From Stictocephala bisonia (lineage: Eukaryota; Arthropoda; Insecta; Hemiptera; Membracidae), in the NCBI GenBank assembly GCA_035578905.1, contig JAQJVL010000516.1, positions 294,001 to 358,000 of the forward strand: a stretch of 64,000 nucleotides of DNA, read 5' to 3'. The notes beneath the pieces were generated by a model. It worked only from the letters and a program-made list of their open reading frames with translations. It was not told the DNA's origin and ran no database searches. This document shows positions 1 through 10,000 of this stretch, one piece after another; position 1 is the stretch's first letter, and each line of letters begins with the position of its first letter. The translations under genes were made by a program, and so were the position numbers.

Positions 1-51
1 CAGACAAGCACTTCACTCTAAAATACCGTGCATCTTTGATGTCTGCTGCAG

Positions 52-221
52 GTTGTCGGAGATAGTGAAGGTGCTCGTCGCTCTCGCCATTCTCTTCACC
101 TACCCACTCCAGCTGACCGCGTCCATAGAGGTCGTCTGGGGCGGAGTGTCACACTACTTCTCCGAGAAACACCAGGATGCAGGATATTACTTCACACGTG
201 GACTCCTGATCCTTGGGACAG
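52..221 (+). CDS. Gene A penultimate exon, SLC36/PAT amino acid transporter
   Basis: Seen: a good acceptor (ctgctgcag at 43-51) opens a 170-nt exon with one phase base followed by 56 codons beginning LSEIVKVLVALAILFTYPLQ, and closes at a donor ACAG|GTCAGC. The peptide holds a hydrophobic membrane segment and then a polar stretch with VVWGGVSHYF and YYFTRGLLILGT. Known: this pattern fits the C-terminal half of SLC36 proton-coupled amino acid transporters (AAAP superfamily; Drosophila pathetic and relatives), which carry small neutral amino acids with protons across plasma or lysosomal membranes. The last base (G) joins TG of the exon at 5658 to make a Val codon, so the phases agree. The upstream part of the gene lies outside the window. 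Which PAT paralogue this is cannot be decided from two exons. Confidence 0.9.
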
Positions 222-965
222 GTCAGCCTTGACTTTAAATACATCATACATAAGCATGTTCTGAAACATGGTACATCTTTCACTATTAATAATGTCACTA
301 TTTAACCAAAATTGAAACAGCAGATAGCAATTAAATTCATATTAGTCAATTCGGAATATCAATAGTTTTTGTTAAATCAAAATATAATCACACACAAAAT
401 ACAGTTTTTGTTTTAATAAATATATGATGAATTTTATTTCTTTTGTTTAAATAAATATAAGATGAAGAACATAAAACAGGATGAAACTAAATTATATAAT
501 ATAACAATTAAATAAATACTAACTAACTCTTACAATAAAACAAATGCACCCAGTATGCTTACAAAAACATGGGTTCAAACACTAATATGATAAAAATATG
601 GGTGTAATAGATCTACATATTGAAATAAAGCAAAAATATTAAATTATATGGAAAGTTAACTTTCTTGTATAGGTTGGAAAAAATCTTTTAGTATGCGAAT
701 GTTATAGTTATAAATAATATCTAGTTTGCATGATGGAAGGAAAACTGGATCTAAAAATATTTAAGATTTTATAACTACTAACCCAAATCATCGAGCAGTT
801 ATTTAAAAAGAAATAAAGAACAAAGTGTTTTTGTTTAGGTTTAGTAACATTCCACAAAAGCTAGATGTGTTAACTCTTTTAAAACGAAATACAGAATTCG
901 TACATGTTACAGCACAAAATGTTGAAGTATAGTATAGTTAAAGTTGGTCATCAATGAAGTTGTAT
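222..965 (+). other. Gene A intron, unique AT-rich part
   Basis: First part of the 5.4-kb intron that joins the two visible gene A exons. It is AT-rich, with no open frame, repeat or recognisable element. Confidence 0.6.
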
Positions 966-3900
966 AACTATAATACATTAAGTCACAGTGGAGAGATATA
1001 GCAAGTTCGTCTGCTTGTGTGAAGACAGTTCACTAGGTTTAGTATCTATAACATAATACATTAAGTCACAGTGGAGAGATATGGCAAGTTCGTCTGCTTG
1101 TGCGAAGACAGTTCACTAGGTTTAGTATCTATAACATAATACATTAAGTCACAGTGGAGAGATATGGCAAGTTCGTCTGCTTGTGCGAAGACAGTTCACT
1201 AGGTTTAGTATCTATAACATAATACATTAAGTAACAGTGGAGAGATATGGCAAGTTCATCTGCTTGTGCGAAGACAGTTCACTAGGTTTAGTATCTATAA
1301 CATAATACATTAAGTCACAGTGGAGAGATATGGCAAGTTCGTCTGCTTGTGCGAAGACAGTTCACTAGGTTTAGTATCTATAACATAATACATTAAGTCA
1401 CAGTGGAGAGATATGGCAAGTTCGTGTGCTTGTGCGAAGACAGTTCACTAGGTTTAGTATCTATAACATAATACATTAAGTCACAGTGGAGAGATATGGC
1501 AAGTTCGTGTGCTTGTGCGAAGACAGTTCACTAGGTTTAGTATCTATAACATAATACATTAAGTCACAGTGGAGAGATATGGCAAGTTCGTCTGCTTGTG
1601 CGAAGACAGTTCACTAGGTTTAGTATCTATAACATAATACATTAAGTCACAGTGGAGAGATATGGCAAGTTCGTCTGCTTGTGCGAAGACAGTTCACTAG
1701 GTTTAGTATCTATAACATAATACATTAAGTCACAGTGGAGAGATATGGCAAGTTCGTCTGCTTGTGCGAAGACAGTTCACTAGGTTTAGTATCTATAACA
1801 TAATACATTAAGTCACAGTGGAGAGATATGGCAAGTTCGTCTGCTTGTGCGAAGACAGTTCACTAGGTTTAGTATCTATAACATAATACATTAAGTAACA
1901 GTGGAGAGATATGGCAAGTTCATCTGCTTGTGCGAAGACAGTTCACTAGGTTTAGTATCTATAACATAATACATTAAGTCACAGTGGAGAGATATGGCAA
2001 GTTCGTCTGCTTGTGCGAAGACAGTTCACTAGGTTTAGTATCTATAACATAATACATTAAGTCACAGTGGAGAGATATGGCAAGTTCGTCTGCTTGTGCG
2101 AAGACAGTTCACTAGGTTTAGTATCTATAACATAATACATTAAGTAACAGTGGAGAGATATGGCAAGTTCATCTGCTTGTGCGAAGACAGTTCACTAGGT
2201 TTAGTATCTATAACATAATACATTAAGTCACAGTGGAGAGATATGGCAAGTTCGTCTGCTTTTGCGAAGACAGTTTACTAGGTTTAGTATCTATAACATA
2301 ATACATTAAGTCACAGTGGAGAGATATGGCAAGTTCGTGTGCTTATGCGAAGACAGTTCACTAGGTTTAGTATCTATACCATAATACATTAAGTTACAGT
2401 GGAGAGATATGGCAAGTTCGTCTGCTTGTGCGAAGACAGTTCACTAGGTTTAGTATCTATAACATAATACATTAAGTCACAGTGGAGAGATATGGCAAGT
2501 TCGTCTGCTTGTGCGAAGACAGTTCACTAGGTTTAGTATCTATAACATAATACATTAAGTCACAGTGGAGAGATATGGCAAGTTCGTCTGCTTGTGTGAA
2601 GACAGTTCACTAGGTTTAGTATCTATAACATAATACATTAAGTAACAGTGGAGAGATATGGCAAGTTCATCTGCTTGTGCGAAGACAGTTCACTAGGTTT
2701 AGTATCTATAACATAATACATTAAGTCACAGTGGAGAGATATGGCAAGTTCATCTGCTTGTGCGAAGACAGTTCACTAGGTTTAGTATCTATAACATAAT
2801 ACATTAAGTCACAGTGGAGAGATATGGCAAGTTCATCTGCTTGTGCGAAGACAGTTCACTAGGTTTAGTATCTATAACATAATACATTAAGTCACAGTGG
2901 AGAGATATGGCAAGTTCGTCTGCTTGTGCGAAGACAGTTCACTAGGTTTAGTATCTATAACATAATACATTAAGTCACAGTGGAGAGATATGGCAAGTTC
3001 ATCTGCTTGTGCGAAGACAGTTCACTAGGTTTAGTATCTATAACATAATACATTAAGTCACAGTGGAGAGATATGGCAAGTTCGTCTGCTTGTGCGAAGA
3101 CAGTTCACTAGGTTTAGTATCTATAACATAATACATTAAGTCACAGTGGAGAGATATGGCAAGTTCATCTGCTTGTGCGAAGACAGTTCACTAGGTTTAG
3201 TATCTATAACATAATACATTAAGTCACAGTGGAGAGATATGGCAAGTTCATCTGCTTGTGCGAAGACAGTTCACTAGGTTTAGTATCTATAACATAATAC
3301 ATTAAGTAACAGTGGAGAGATATGGCAAGTTCATCTGCTTGTGCGAAGACAGTTCACTAAGTTTAGTATCTATAACATAATACATTAAGTCACAGTGGAG
3401 AGATATGGCAAGTTCGTCTGCTTGTGCGAAGACAGTTCACTAGGTTTAGTATCTATAACATAATACATTAAGTCACAGTGGAGAGATATGGCAAGTTCGT
3501 CTGCTTGTGCGAAGACAGTTCACTAGGTTTAGTATCTATAACATAATACATTAAGTAACAGTGGAGAGATATGGCAAGTTCATCTGCTTGTGCGAAGACA
3601 GTTCACTAGGTTTAGTATCTATAACATAATACATTAAGTCACAGTGGAGAGATATGGCAAGTTCGTCTGCTTTTGCGAAGACAGTTCACTAGGTTTAGTA
3701 TCTATAACATAATACATTAAGTCACAGTGGAGAGATATGGCAAGTTCGTGTGCTTGTGCGAAGACAGTTCATTAGGTTTAGTATCTATAACATAATACAT
3801 TAAGTCACAGTGGAGAGATATGGCAAGTTCGTGTGCTTGTGCGAAGACAGTTCACTAGGTTTAGTATCTATAACATAATACATTAAGTCACAGTGGAGAG

Positions 3901-5042
3901 ATATGGCAAGTTCGTCTGCTTGTGCGAAGACAGTTCACTAGGTTTAGTATCTATAACATAATACATTAAGTAACAGTGGAGAGATATGGCAAGTTCATCT
4001 GCTTGTGCGAAGACAGTTCACTAGGTTTAGTATCTATAACATAATACATTAAGTCACAGTGGAGAGATATGGCAAGTTCGTCTGCTTTTGCGAAGACAGT
4101 TCACTAGGTTTAGTATCTATAACATAATACATTAAGTCACAGTGGAGAGATATGGCAAGTTCGTGTGCTTGTGCGAAGACAGTTCACTAGGTTTAGTATC
4201 TATAACATAATACATTAAGTCATAGTGGAGAGATATGGCAAGTTCGTCTGCTTTTGCGAAGACAGTTCACTAGGTTTAGTATCTATAACATAATACATTA
4301 AGTAACAGTGGAGAGATATGGCAAGTTCATCTGCTTGTGCGAAGACAGTTCACTAGGTTTAGTATCTATAACATAATACATTAAGTCACAGTGGAGAGGA
4401 ATGGCTAGTTCGTCTGCTTTTGCGAAGACAGTTCACTAGGTTTAGTATCTATAACATAATACATTAAGTAACAGTGGAGAGGAATGGCAAGTTCGTCTGC
4501 TTTTGCGAAGACAGTTCACTAGGTTTAGTATCTATAACATAATACATTAAGTCACAGTGGAGATGAATGGCAAGTTCGTGTGCTTGTGCGAAGACAGTTC
4601 ACTAGGTTTAGTATCTATAACATAATACATTAAGTCACAGTGGAGAGGAATGGCAAGTTCGTGTGCTTTTGCGAAGACAGTTCACTAGGTTTAGTATCTA
4701 TAACATAATACATTAAGTCACAGTGGAGAGGAATGGCAAGTTCGTGTGCTTGTGCGAAGACAGTTCACTGGGTTTAGTATCTATAACATAATACATTAAG
4801 TCACAGTGGAGAGGAATGGCAAGTTCGTCTGCTTGTGCGAAGACAGTTCACTAGGTTTAGTATCTATAACATAATACATTAAGTCACAGTGGAGAGATAT
4901 GGCAAGTTCGTGTGCTTGTGCAAAGACAGTTCACTAGGTTTGGTATCTATAACTATAATACATTAAGTCACAGTGGAGAGATATGGCAAGTTCGTGTGCT
5001 TGTGCGAAGACAGTTCACTAGGTTTAGTATCTATAACATAAT
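966..5042. repeat. 83-bp minisatellite, about 49 copies, in gene A intron
   Basis: The phrase acattaagtcacagtgg recurs every 83 bp (for example at 1141, 1224, 1307) from about 966 to 5042, roughly 49 units with very few differences. Variants are not random. Units with gtaacag are followed by ttcatctg instead of ttcgtctg (1230s, 1890s, 2145, 2640, 3305, 3555, 3968, 4301), and a gaggaatgg variant clusters near the right end (4390-4820). This suggests block duplication with some higher-order structure. 83 is not a multiple of 3 and the array sits in an intron, so no coding role is suggested. Confidence 0.97.
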
Positions 5043-5657
5043 CCCATCTCCAAGTGAAGAAATAAAATATGAATCACATTAAACGACTTAATTTAAGAAG
5101 CCATACGTATAAAGGTAGACATTACTTGAAAAACTTTACATGAAAGGCTGTCAATTTAATGGTCATGTACGATGTTTCAAGGGTTTCTCAAAACTGCATA
5201 GCTGCCCTTGCATTTTAACTACATTTTAGGTTTGCTTTTCTTCACCTGAAGAAGGCCTCAGAACGTTTTACATCCTTTGTAGGGAACTGATGATCTAAAC
5301 AGACAGTTTAGCTTGCCTCTAAATTTCATAAATTGCTCACTTTAGAGTCTTGTATTTTCTTGATGAAAGTTGATTTCATACTTTTAATCAAAGTAAAATT
5401 TTAATAATTTGCGTCCAGTTTTTCATTTTTGATGTACTTCCTTTTCAAACATTATATTATTTCTTTTGCTATTGCTGTGAATATTGGTTTTTTAGCTATA
5501 ATTACTTTTTCTAATGAAACAACTTTTCTCTAAAGAAAGTTAAATATTATTATTAACTTACTTACGCCTTCAATGTTTCGATTTTATGACAGTATAATAT
5601 CCTTTATCATTTCTAATACTCTTCAATATTTATTCAGTACCTACTTATATGTTCCAG
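5043..5657 (+). other. Gene A intron, 3' part
   Basis: Intron sequence between the array and the last exon. It is AT-rich and ends in the acceptor tatgttccag at 5648-5657. No gene is seen. A short cctgaaga...gaacg stretch near 5246 resembles Penelope-type tails but is too short to call. Confidence 0.6.
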
Positions 5658-5893
5658 TGGCCTTGGGGCTCGTCCTGCCTACCCTAGGTCCTGTCATCTC
5701 GTTAGTCGGAGCTATCGGATTCTCCGGCCTTGGACTGCTTCTGCCTTCGCTCACAGAAATCGTCTTATACTGGAAGCCAAACACGATGGGTATCATAAAA
5801 CACTCAATCCTGTTCTTTTTCTACCTCTTCTCTACATTAGCAGGCTCTGTTACAAGCATTCAAGAAATAATTAAAGAATATCACATCCATTAA
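5658..5893 (+). CDS. Gene A last exon, SLC36/PAT transporter C-terminus
   Basis: Acceptor gttccag|TGG at 5657/5658. After completing the split Val codon the exon reads ALGLVLPTLGPVISLVGA, then FSGLGLLLPSLTEIVLYW, a polar loop, and a last hydrophobic segment FFFYLFSTLAGSV before IIKEYHIH and TAA at 5891-5893. Known: SLC36 proteins end in this way, with two transmembrane segments (the order L-ISL-GA-S-LGL-P follows the family) and a short cytosolic tail. The open frame extends upstream to an ATG at 5573, but that stretch lies in the intron and is not family-like, so the splice acceptor is preferred as the start. The frame is intact with no break, so the gene looks functional. A paralogue starts about 20 kb downstream on the same strand. 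Confidence 0.95.
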
Positions 5894-5915
5894 AACTGTA
5901 TTTTGGTGTAGCTTT

Positions 5916-5921
5916 ATTAAA
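5916..5921 (+). terminator. Possible poly(A) signal ATTAAA of gene A
   Basis: The common variant hexamer ATTAAA lies 23 nt after the gene A stop codon. No AATAAA is closer. The short distance makes it possible but unproven. Confidence 0.35.
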
Positions 5922-6189
5922 CCTCATTAACCTGAAGGGCATCTTGATGTTTTGGATGTGGGAACTGGTAGACCTTAAAACTAAACGCAGTTTAGAATAT
6001 ATACAGGGGAAGACGAAGCTTATCTTCTTTCATACAAAAAGATTGATATTATGGACTACAATAGGTAACTAGTAGGTAGGCCTACTAGTAGCTTTTCCTC
6101 ACTTTCTTTTGTTGAAGCTGATATAAATCATGCGGTATCTATTAATTCTATTTTACTAATTGTATAAGAGAGGACCGAACAAATTTTAG
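5922..6189. other. Spacer after gene A, nothing recognised
   Basis: Probable 3' flank of gene A. No frame or repeat was recognised here. Confidence 0.4.
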
Positions 6190-6640
6190 AACAGACTATG
6201 GTGAAAAACGTGTTATATAATCATCATCTGTTGACGTTTCCGTTTTCAGGAGTTGTCCTACACAACCTCCTCCATTTTTGTTTATCTATTCATCCACTTG
6301 TCTTTTCTGCATTCCTCTTAGACACCCTTCAACACTTGGTCCTTCCACCTTCATCTAGGGTTTCTCCATCTTTCCTCTTTCTTCAGGACTATTCTCGGCA
6401 ATCTATTATTTCCCATCTTCTTCATATGCTTCACCCACTGTATTCTTTTCATTCCCATTATCTCTTGTAGAGCAGTCACTTTACATCTTTCTCTGGTAAT
6501 TTTGATCCTTATTCATCGCTCCTGCTAATCTTCTCTGTAACTCTTTAAAATCTCACTTATGCTACCTGTAATCTGATTTAAACGCCTTTTGTCCATATCC
6601 TCGGTTCCACTCCATATAATAACTTTGATTGGCACATTCT
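6190..6640 (-). pseudogene. Non-LTR retrotransposon C-terminal remnant
   Basis: Read on the minus strand, pieces in shifting frames give phrases such as ITRERCKVTALQEIMGMKR, IQWVKHMKKMGNNRLPRIV and RWKDQVLKGV. Known: the order KR-x-QW-x-GH-x-RM-x-NRLP followed by a basic RRRGRPR-RW region is typical of the end of ORF2 in many insect non-LTR retrotransposons. Stops and frameshifts break it, so it is dead. The clade is not resolved. The + strand open frame at 6198-6470 is a shadow of this. Confidence 0.5.
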
Positions 6641-7108
6641 TTATTTAATGGCAGTGTCTCTCACATAATTTGAAGATATATCGTATACTTAGTTTCAGCA
6701 AAATGCACTCAATTACACATAGTTAAATAATAAATGAATTGGTTTTTTCCTCCAGGACACAATATATTTGGATTTTAAAGCTGAAAATCTAATAATAGAT
6801 AAATATTTTTGACACCTACCTAAATGCGCAGTGTTTTTAAGTTTGATCTCGTAGATTTGGGGATAGGTCAAAAAACCCTTTTGAGAGGACAAAAAACCCA
6901 GCTAATGTTTGCGTTGGTTCTACTGGTTAAAGTACACTCTACGGATCAAATATAAAGCGTGTGAATTGATATTGAATATGAATAGCGTTAATACTCTACA
7001 ATTGCTTCCCTCAAGATCTTTTTTCCGTCTTTTAACTTTCAGAAATATTCTAGGAGAATTTAGTGATTTTAAGGGCTCGCTTTCATGCAGTTTACATGTT
7101 TTATATAC
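6641..7108. other. Intergenic, nothing recognised
   Basis: AT-rich stretch between the LINE remnant and the foldback element. The short open frame at 6909-7115 has no recognisable content. Confidence 0.4.
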
Positions 7109-8665
7109 AGGGTGATCAGCTCAAGGTGGCCACTATTGATTTTACAGCAAATTTTAAACGGGACACTTACCCTCATTTTTTATGCTCATTAAAATTACGT
7201 AGGTAACATTTTAAAATTCTGTTGCCTTTTTCCAATATGGCGGTCAACTTTGAAATATCTTACGAGAATTCCTATTTTTTATGATGGATTTAGGTTTTAC
7301 TAATAATTTAAAGAATTGTTTAATCTTGGTATTATTTTGATATACTTATCCTTTTCACCGCTAGGAGCGCTGCAAGTTTCAGATATCCTTATCTCAACAA
7401 TTTATTAAAGAGGCGTGTTCTGCAATTTACAAAAATCAAGCTTAATTTATAATGCATTATTTTTATTAAATTGAATGTTGAAAAGCTCTTGAAGTTTCAC
7501 AAATACACACTTTATACAAAAATATTACACACAGTTAAAAATTGTCATTTTCCAACTAGCGGGCAATTTTAAAATGACTTATATTAACCCCTATTTTTAT
7601 GGTGGATTTAGGTTTAACTAGTGATTTTAAGACTTTTTTATTCTGAATAATATTTTAATATACTTAACCATTTTTTCGCTAAGAACGCTGAAAGTTTCAG
7701 AAATTGTTAGTTTAATAGCGCTCCTACCGGCGAAACGATTAAGTATATCAAAATAATACCAAGAATAAAAAATCTTAGAATCACTAGTTAAACCTAAATC
7801 CATCATAAAAAATAGGGGTTACTGTAAGTCATTTCAAAATTACCCGCTAATTGAAAAATGGCGACTTTGAACTACGTGGTTGTAATATTTTTGTATAAAA
7901 TATGTATTTGTGAAACTGCAAGAGCTTATCAACATTCAATTTGATAAAAATAATGCATTATAAGTTAAGAGTCTGCAACTTATTAACTTATGGGAGAAGT
8001 TTTAATCCCATAAGAACAATGTTATTTTCGACCAGGACATACGAACATGCGTATCCAAAATAAACACTTATTTTCAAACGGGTTTTTCCAAACAAATTGT
8101 ATTAGGTCAAGAATTAAATTACACGTTGGAATTGCTTTGCGAATTCCTAATTAGTTTTATAAAAAAAATACAAAATATATTTAGTTTGAAGATTTTATTT
8201 TCATATATTTTTCAAAACTAGAAGAATGTATTCAAAATATAAAAATCAAACACAATCAATAAATAACGAAAAAATATGGATTCACAAATATATGGCCGCC
8301 AACTTCTGCAGACTCTTAAGCTTGATTTTTGTAAATGGCAGAACACGCCTCTTTAATAAATTGTTGAAATAAGGATTTCTGAAACTTGCAGCACTCCTAG
8401 TGGTCAAACGGATAAGTATATCAAAATAATACCAAGAGTAAAAATTTCTTAAAATTACTAGTAAAACCTAAATCCATCATAAAAAATAGGAATTCTCATA
8501 GGACATTTCAAAGTTGACCGCCATATTGGAAAAATGTGACAGGATTTAAAAAATCACCTACGTAATTTTAATGAGCATAAAAAATGAAAGTAAGTCCCTT
8601 ATTTAAAATTTCCTGTAAAATCAATACTTTTCGAGATCCCAATCAAACCTTGAGTTGATCACCCT
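7109..8665. mobile_element. Foldback DNA element with long inverted arms
   Basis: The two halves are inverted copies. The left end agggtgatcagctcaaggt (7109-7127) pairs with accttgagttgatcaccct at the right end (8647-8665), and the matches continue inward through the atggcggtcaac (7239-7250) / gttgaccgccat region, the tttatgatggatttagg region and the aatttattaaagaggcgtg block. A second set of matching arms (about 7550-7680 against 7730-7860) reaches a centre near 7700. Removing the 351 bp added to the right arm by the nested insertion (element plus one TTAA) leaves about 1.2 kb. There is no coding capacity, so it is a non-autonomous foldback-type element. The target duplication is unclear. 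Confidence 0.85.
7969..8315. mobile_element. Nested 347-bp MITE with TTAA target duplication (piggyBac-like)
   Basis: The element begins GAGTCTGCA and ends TGCAGACTC, and is bounded by TTAA at 7965-7968 and 8316-8319. The left arm of the host foldback gives the empty site: its atcaagcttaatttataatg near 7436-7455 matches the right arm only if the insert and one TTAA are removed. Known: TTAA duplication marks the piggyBac superfamily. No transposase is encoded. Confidence 0.85.
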
Positions 8666-9636
8666 TTTTATCTTGTTCCAAATATATATTAAAATTTTCA
8701 TTTTGTATAACTGACAAAAGTTATATATATATTTGTCAGCTATCATATATTAATTACATGGATAAGAAAGTAACAATGCGAAATAATTAGAAATGCAATC
8801 AATGTTTATCTGAGTGGGTGGGAAGTGATCGATCGCAGGCCTAAAAAAGTCTTGGACGTTTATACGTTTATAATGCGTTTCACAAGGAATCGAACGAGAA
8901 ACCTGATAATGTGCAGTTGGGTATTAACAGTGTAAAAAATGATGATGTTGGTGAGTTTAAAAACCAGTTTAGAGACGTAAAAGGCAAATGTGAGTAGAAG
9001 GGGCCCTACTTTAGGTCCGAGCTCTGATTGATCCATTTTGTATGACGTCTTTCAAGAAGGCGACGCCCATTCTTCCTGCCAAATTTCCTAACCTCACTTT
9101 TGTATCAGCTGATAATAATGGGGTAAGGAAAGATGGTAATAAATTGACTGTGTGTATCTAATGGACTTTACTACAGTCTATTTAAATTTGACTACAATTT
9201 GCTTTTTATTCGGCTTAACTTCCGCCTGAAAAGAAAAAAATCCATATAAGTTTATCATACAAATAAAACGTCCATTATACATTGTAGTGGATGCGTATCT
9301 GTATATTTCTGTATATGTGTACCAATTTTGAACGAAATTGGTTGGTAACTAACGAATCTAGAGCCGAAGTGGTGAGGGAAAATATAAGTATAGAGACGAT
9401 ATTCCTGGGATATTTTCTTACAGGTAGATAGGAAATAGCTTAAACGGATAAGATGTTTGTTGGGTTGAAAGGGTCGAAGAAAATTTTCAGAGCCCTAGGA
9501 CGCACGGTTTTCGAGATATAAGCAAAAAAACCATAATTTTCTGACATTTTTCCGCCAACTTCTGAAACTTTCTTAAAAGTGGGGAATCAAGGTGTCCACA
9601 GCTACCAGCCGTGTTTGGACATGTCAATTACGTCAT
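8666..9636. other. Intergenic, nothing recognised
   Basis: No open frame with family content. Short phrases (for example around 8820-9010) look like decayed repeat DNA but I cannot name them. Confidence 0.4.
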
Positions 9637-9639
9637 AAG

Positions 9640-9682
9640 CCCCTATATAATCAGGCCAGGTGAGAGGAAAATACAGTTGGTA
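9640..9682 (+). promoter_or_regulatory. Possible TATA promoter of the polymerase remnant
   Basis: cctatataatc at about 9642 looks like a TATA box, with an initiator-like tacagttgg about 30 nt later (near 9675). The polymerase-like frame starts about 320 nt downstream at 10001, with possible splice-like AG|GT sites in between. This rests on sequence pattern alone. Confidence 0.3.
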
Positions 9683-10000
9683 CCTGGGAACCAAGTTGGT
9701 AAGTGGTATTCTCTCTTTGGACTTTTAAATGAATAGCTTGGTGAGTATTGTATGTATTTTAAATAAATACTCTTAGTGAGTATTGTAATATTAAGTTTTA
9801 CTCAACCTAAACCTATACATATTCGATAGTTGAATTCGATTATTTCATATTCGATTATTATATCGACTTTTTCATTATTTTAAGCGTATTTTACTTGTTT
9901 TGTGTTTGTATTTCACTATATCTATAGTATTCTTTATCGTGTATTGTAGGCCTATAGTTGTATTGTGTATACACTATATCTATAGATCGTGTATTGTAAA

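Noticed and set aside
966..5042. CRISPR-like regular repeats
   Set aside because: Whole units repeat without variable spacers, in an intron of a eukaryotic gene; this is a minisatellite.
5246..5275. Hammerhead-like boxes cctgaaga...cagaacg
   Set aside because: The second box reads GAACG, not GAAA, and there is no clear stem.
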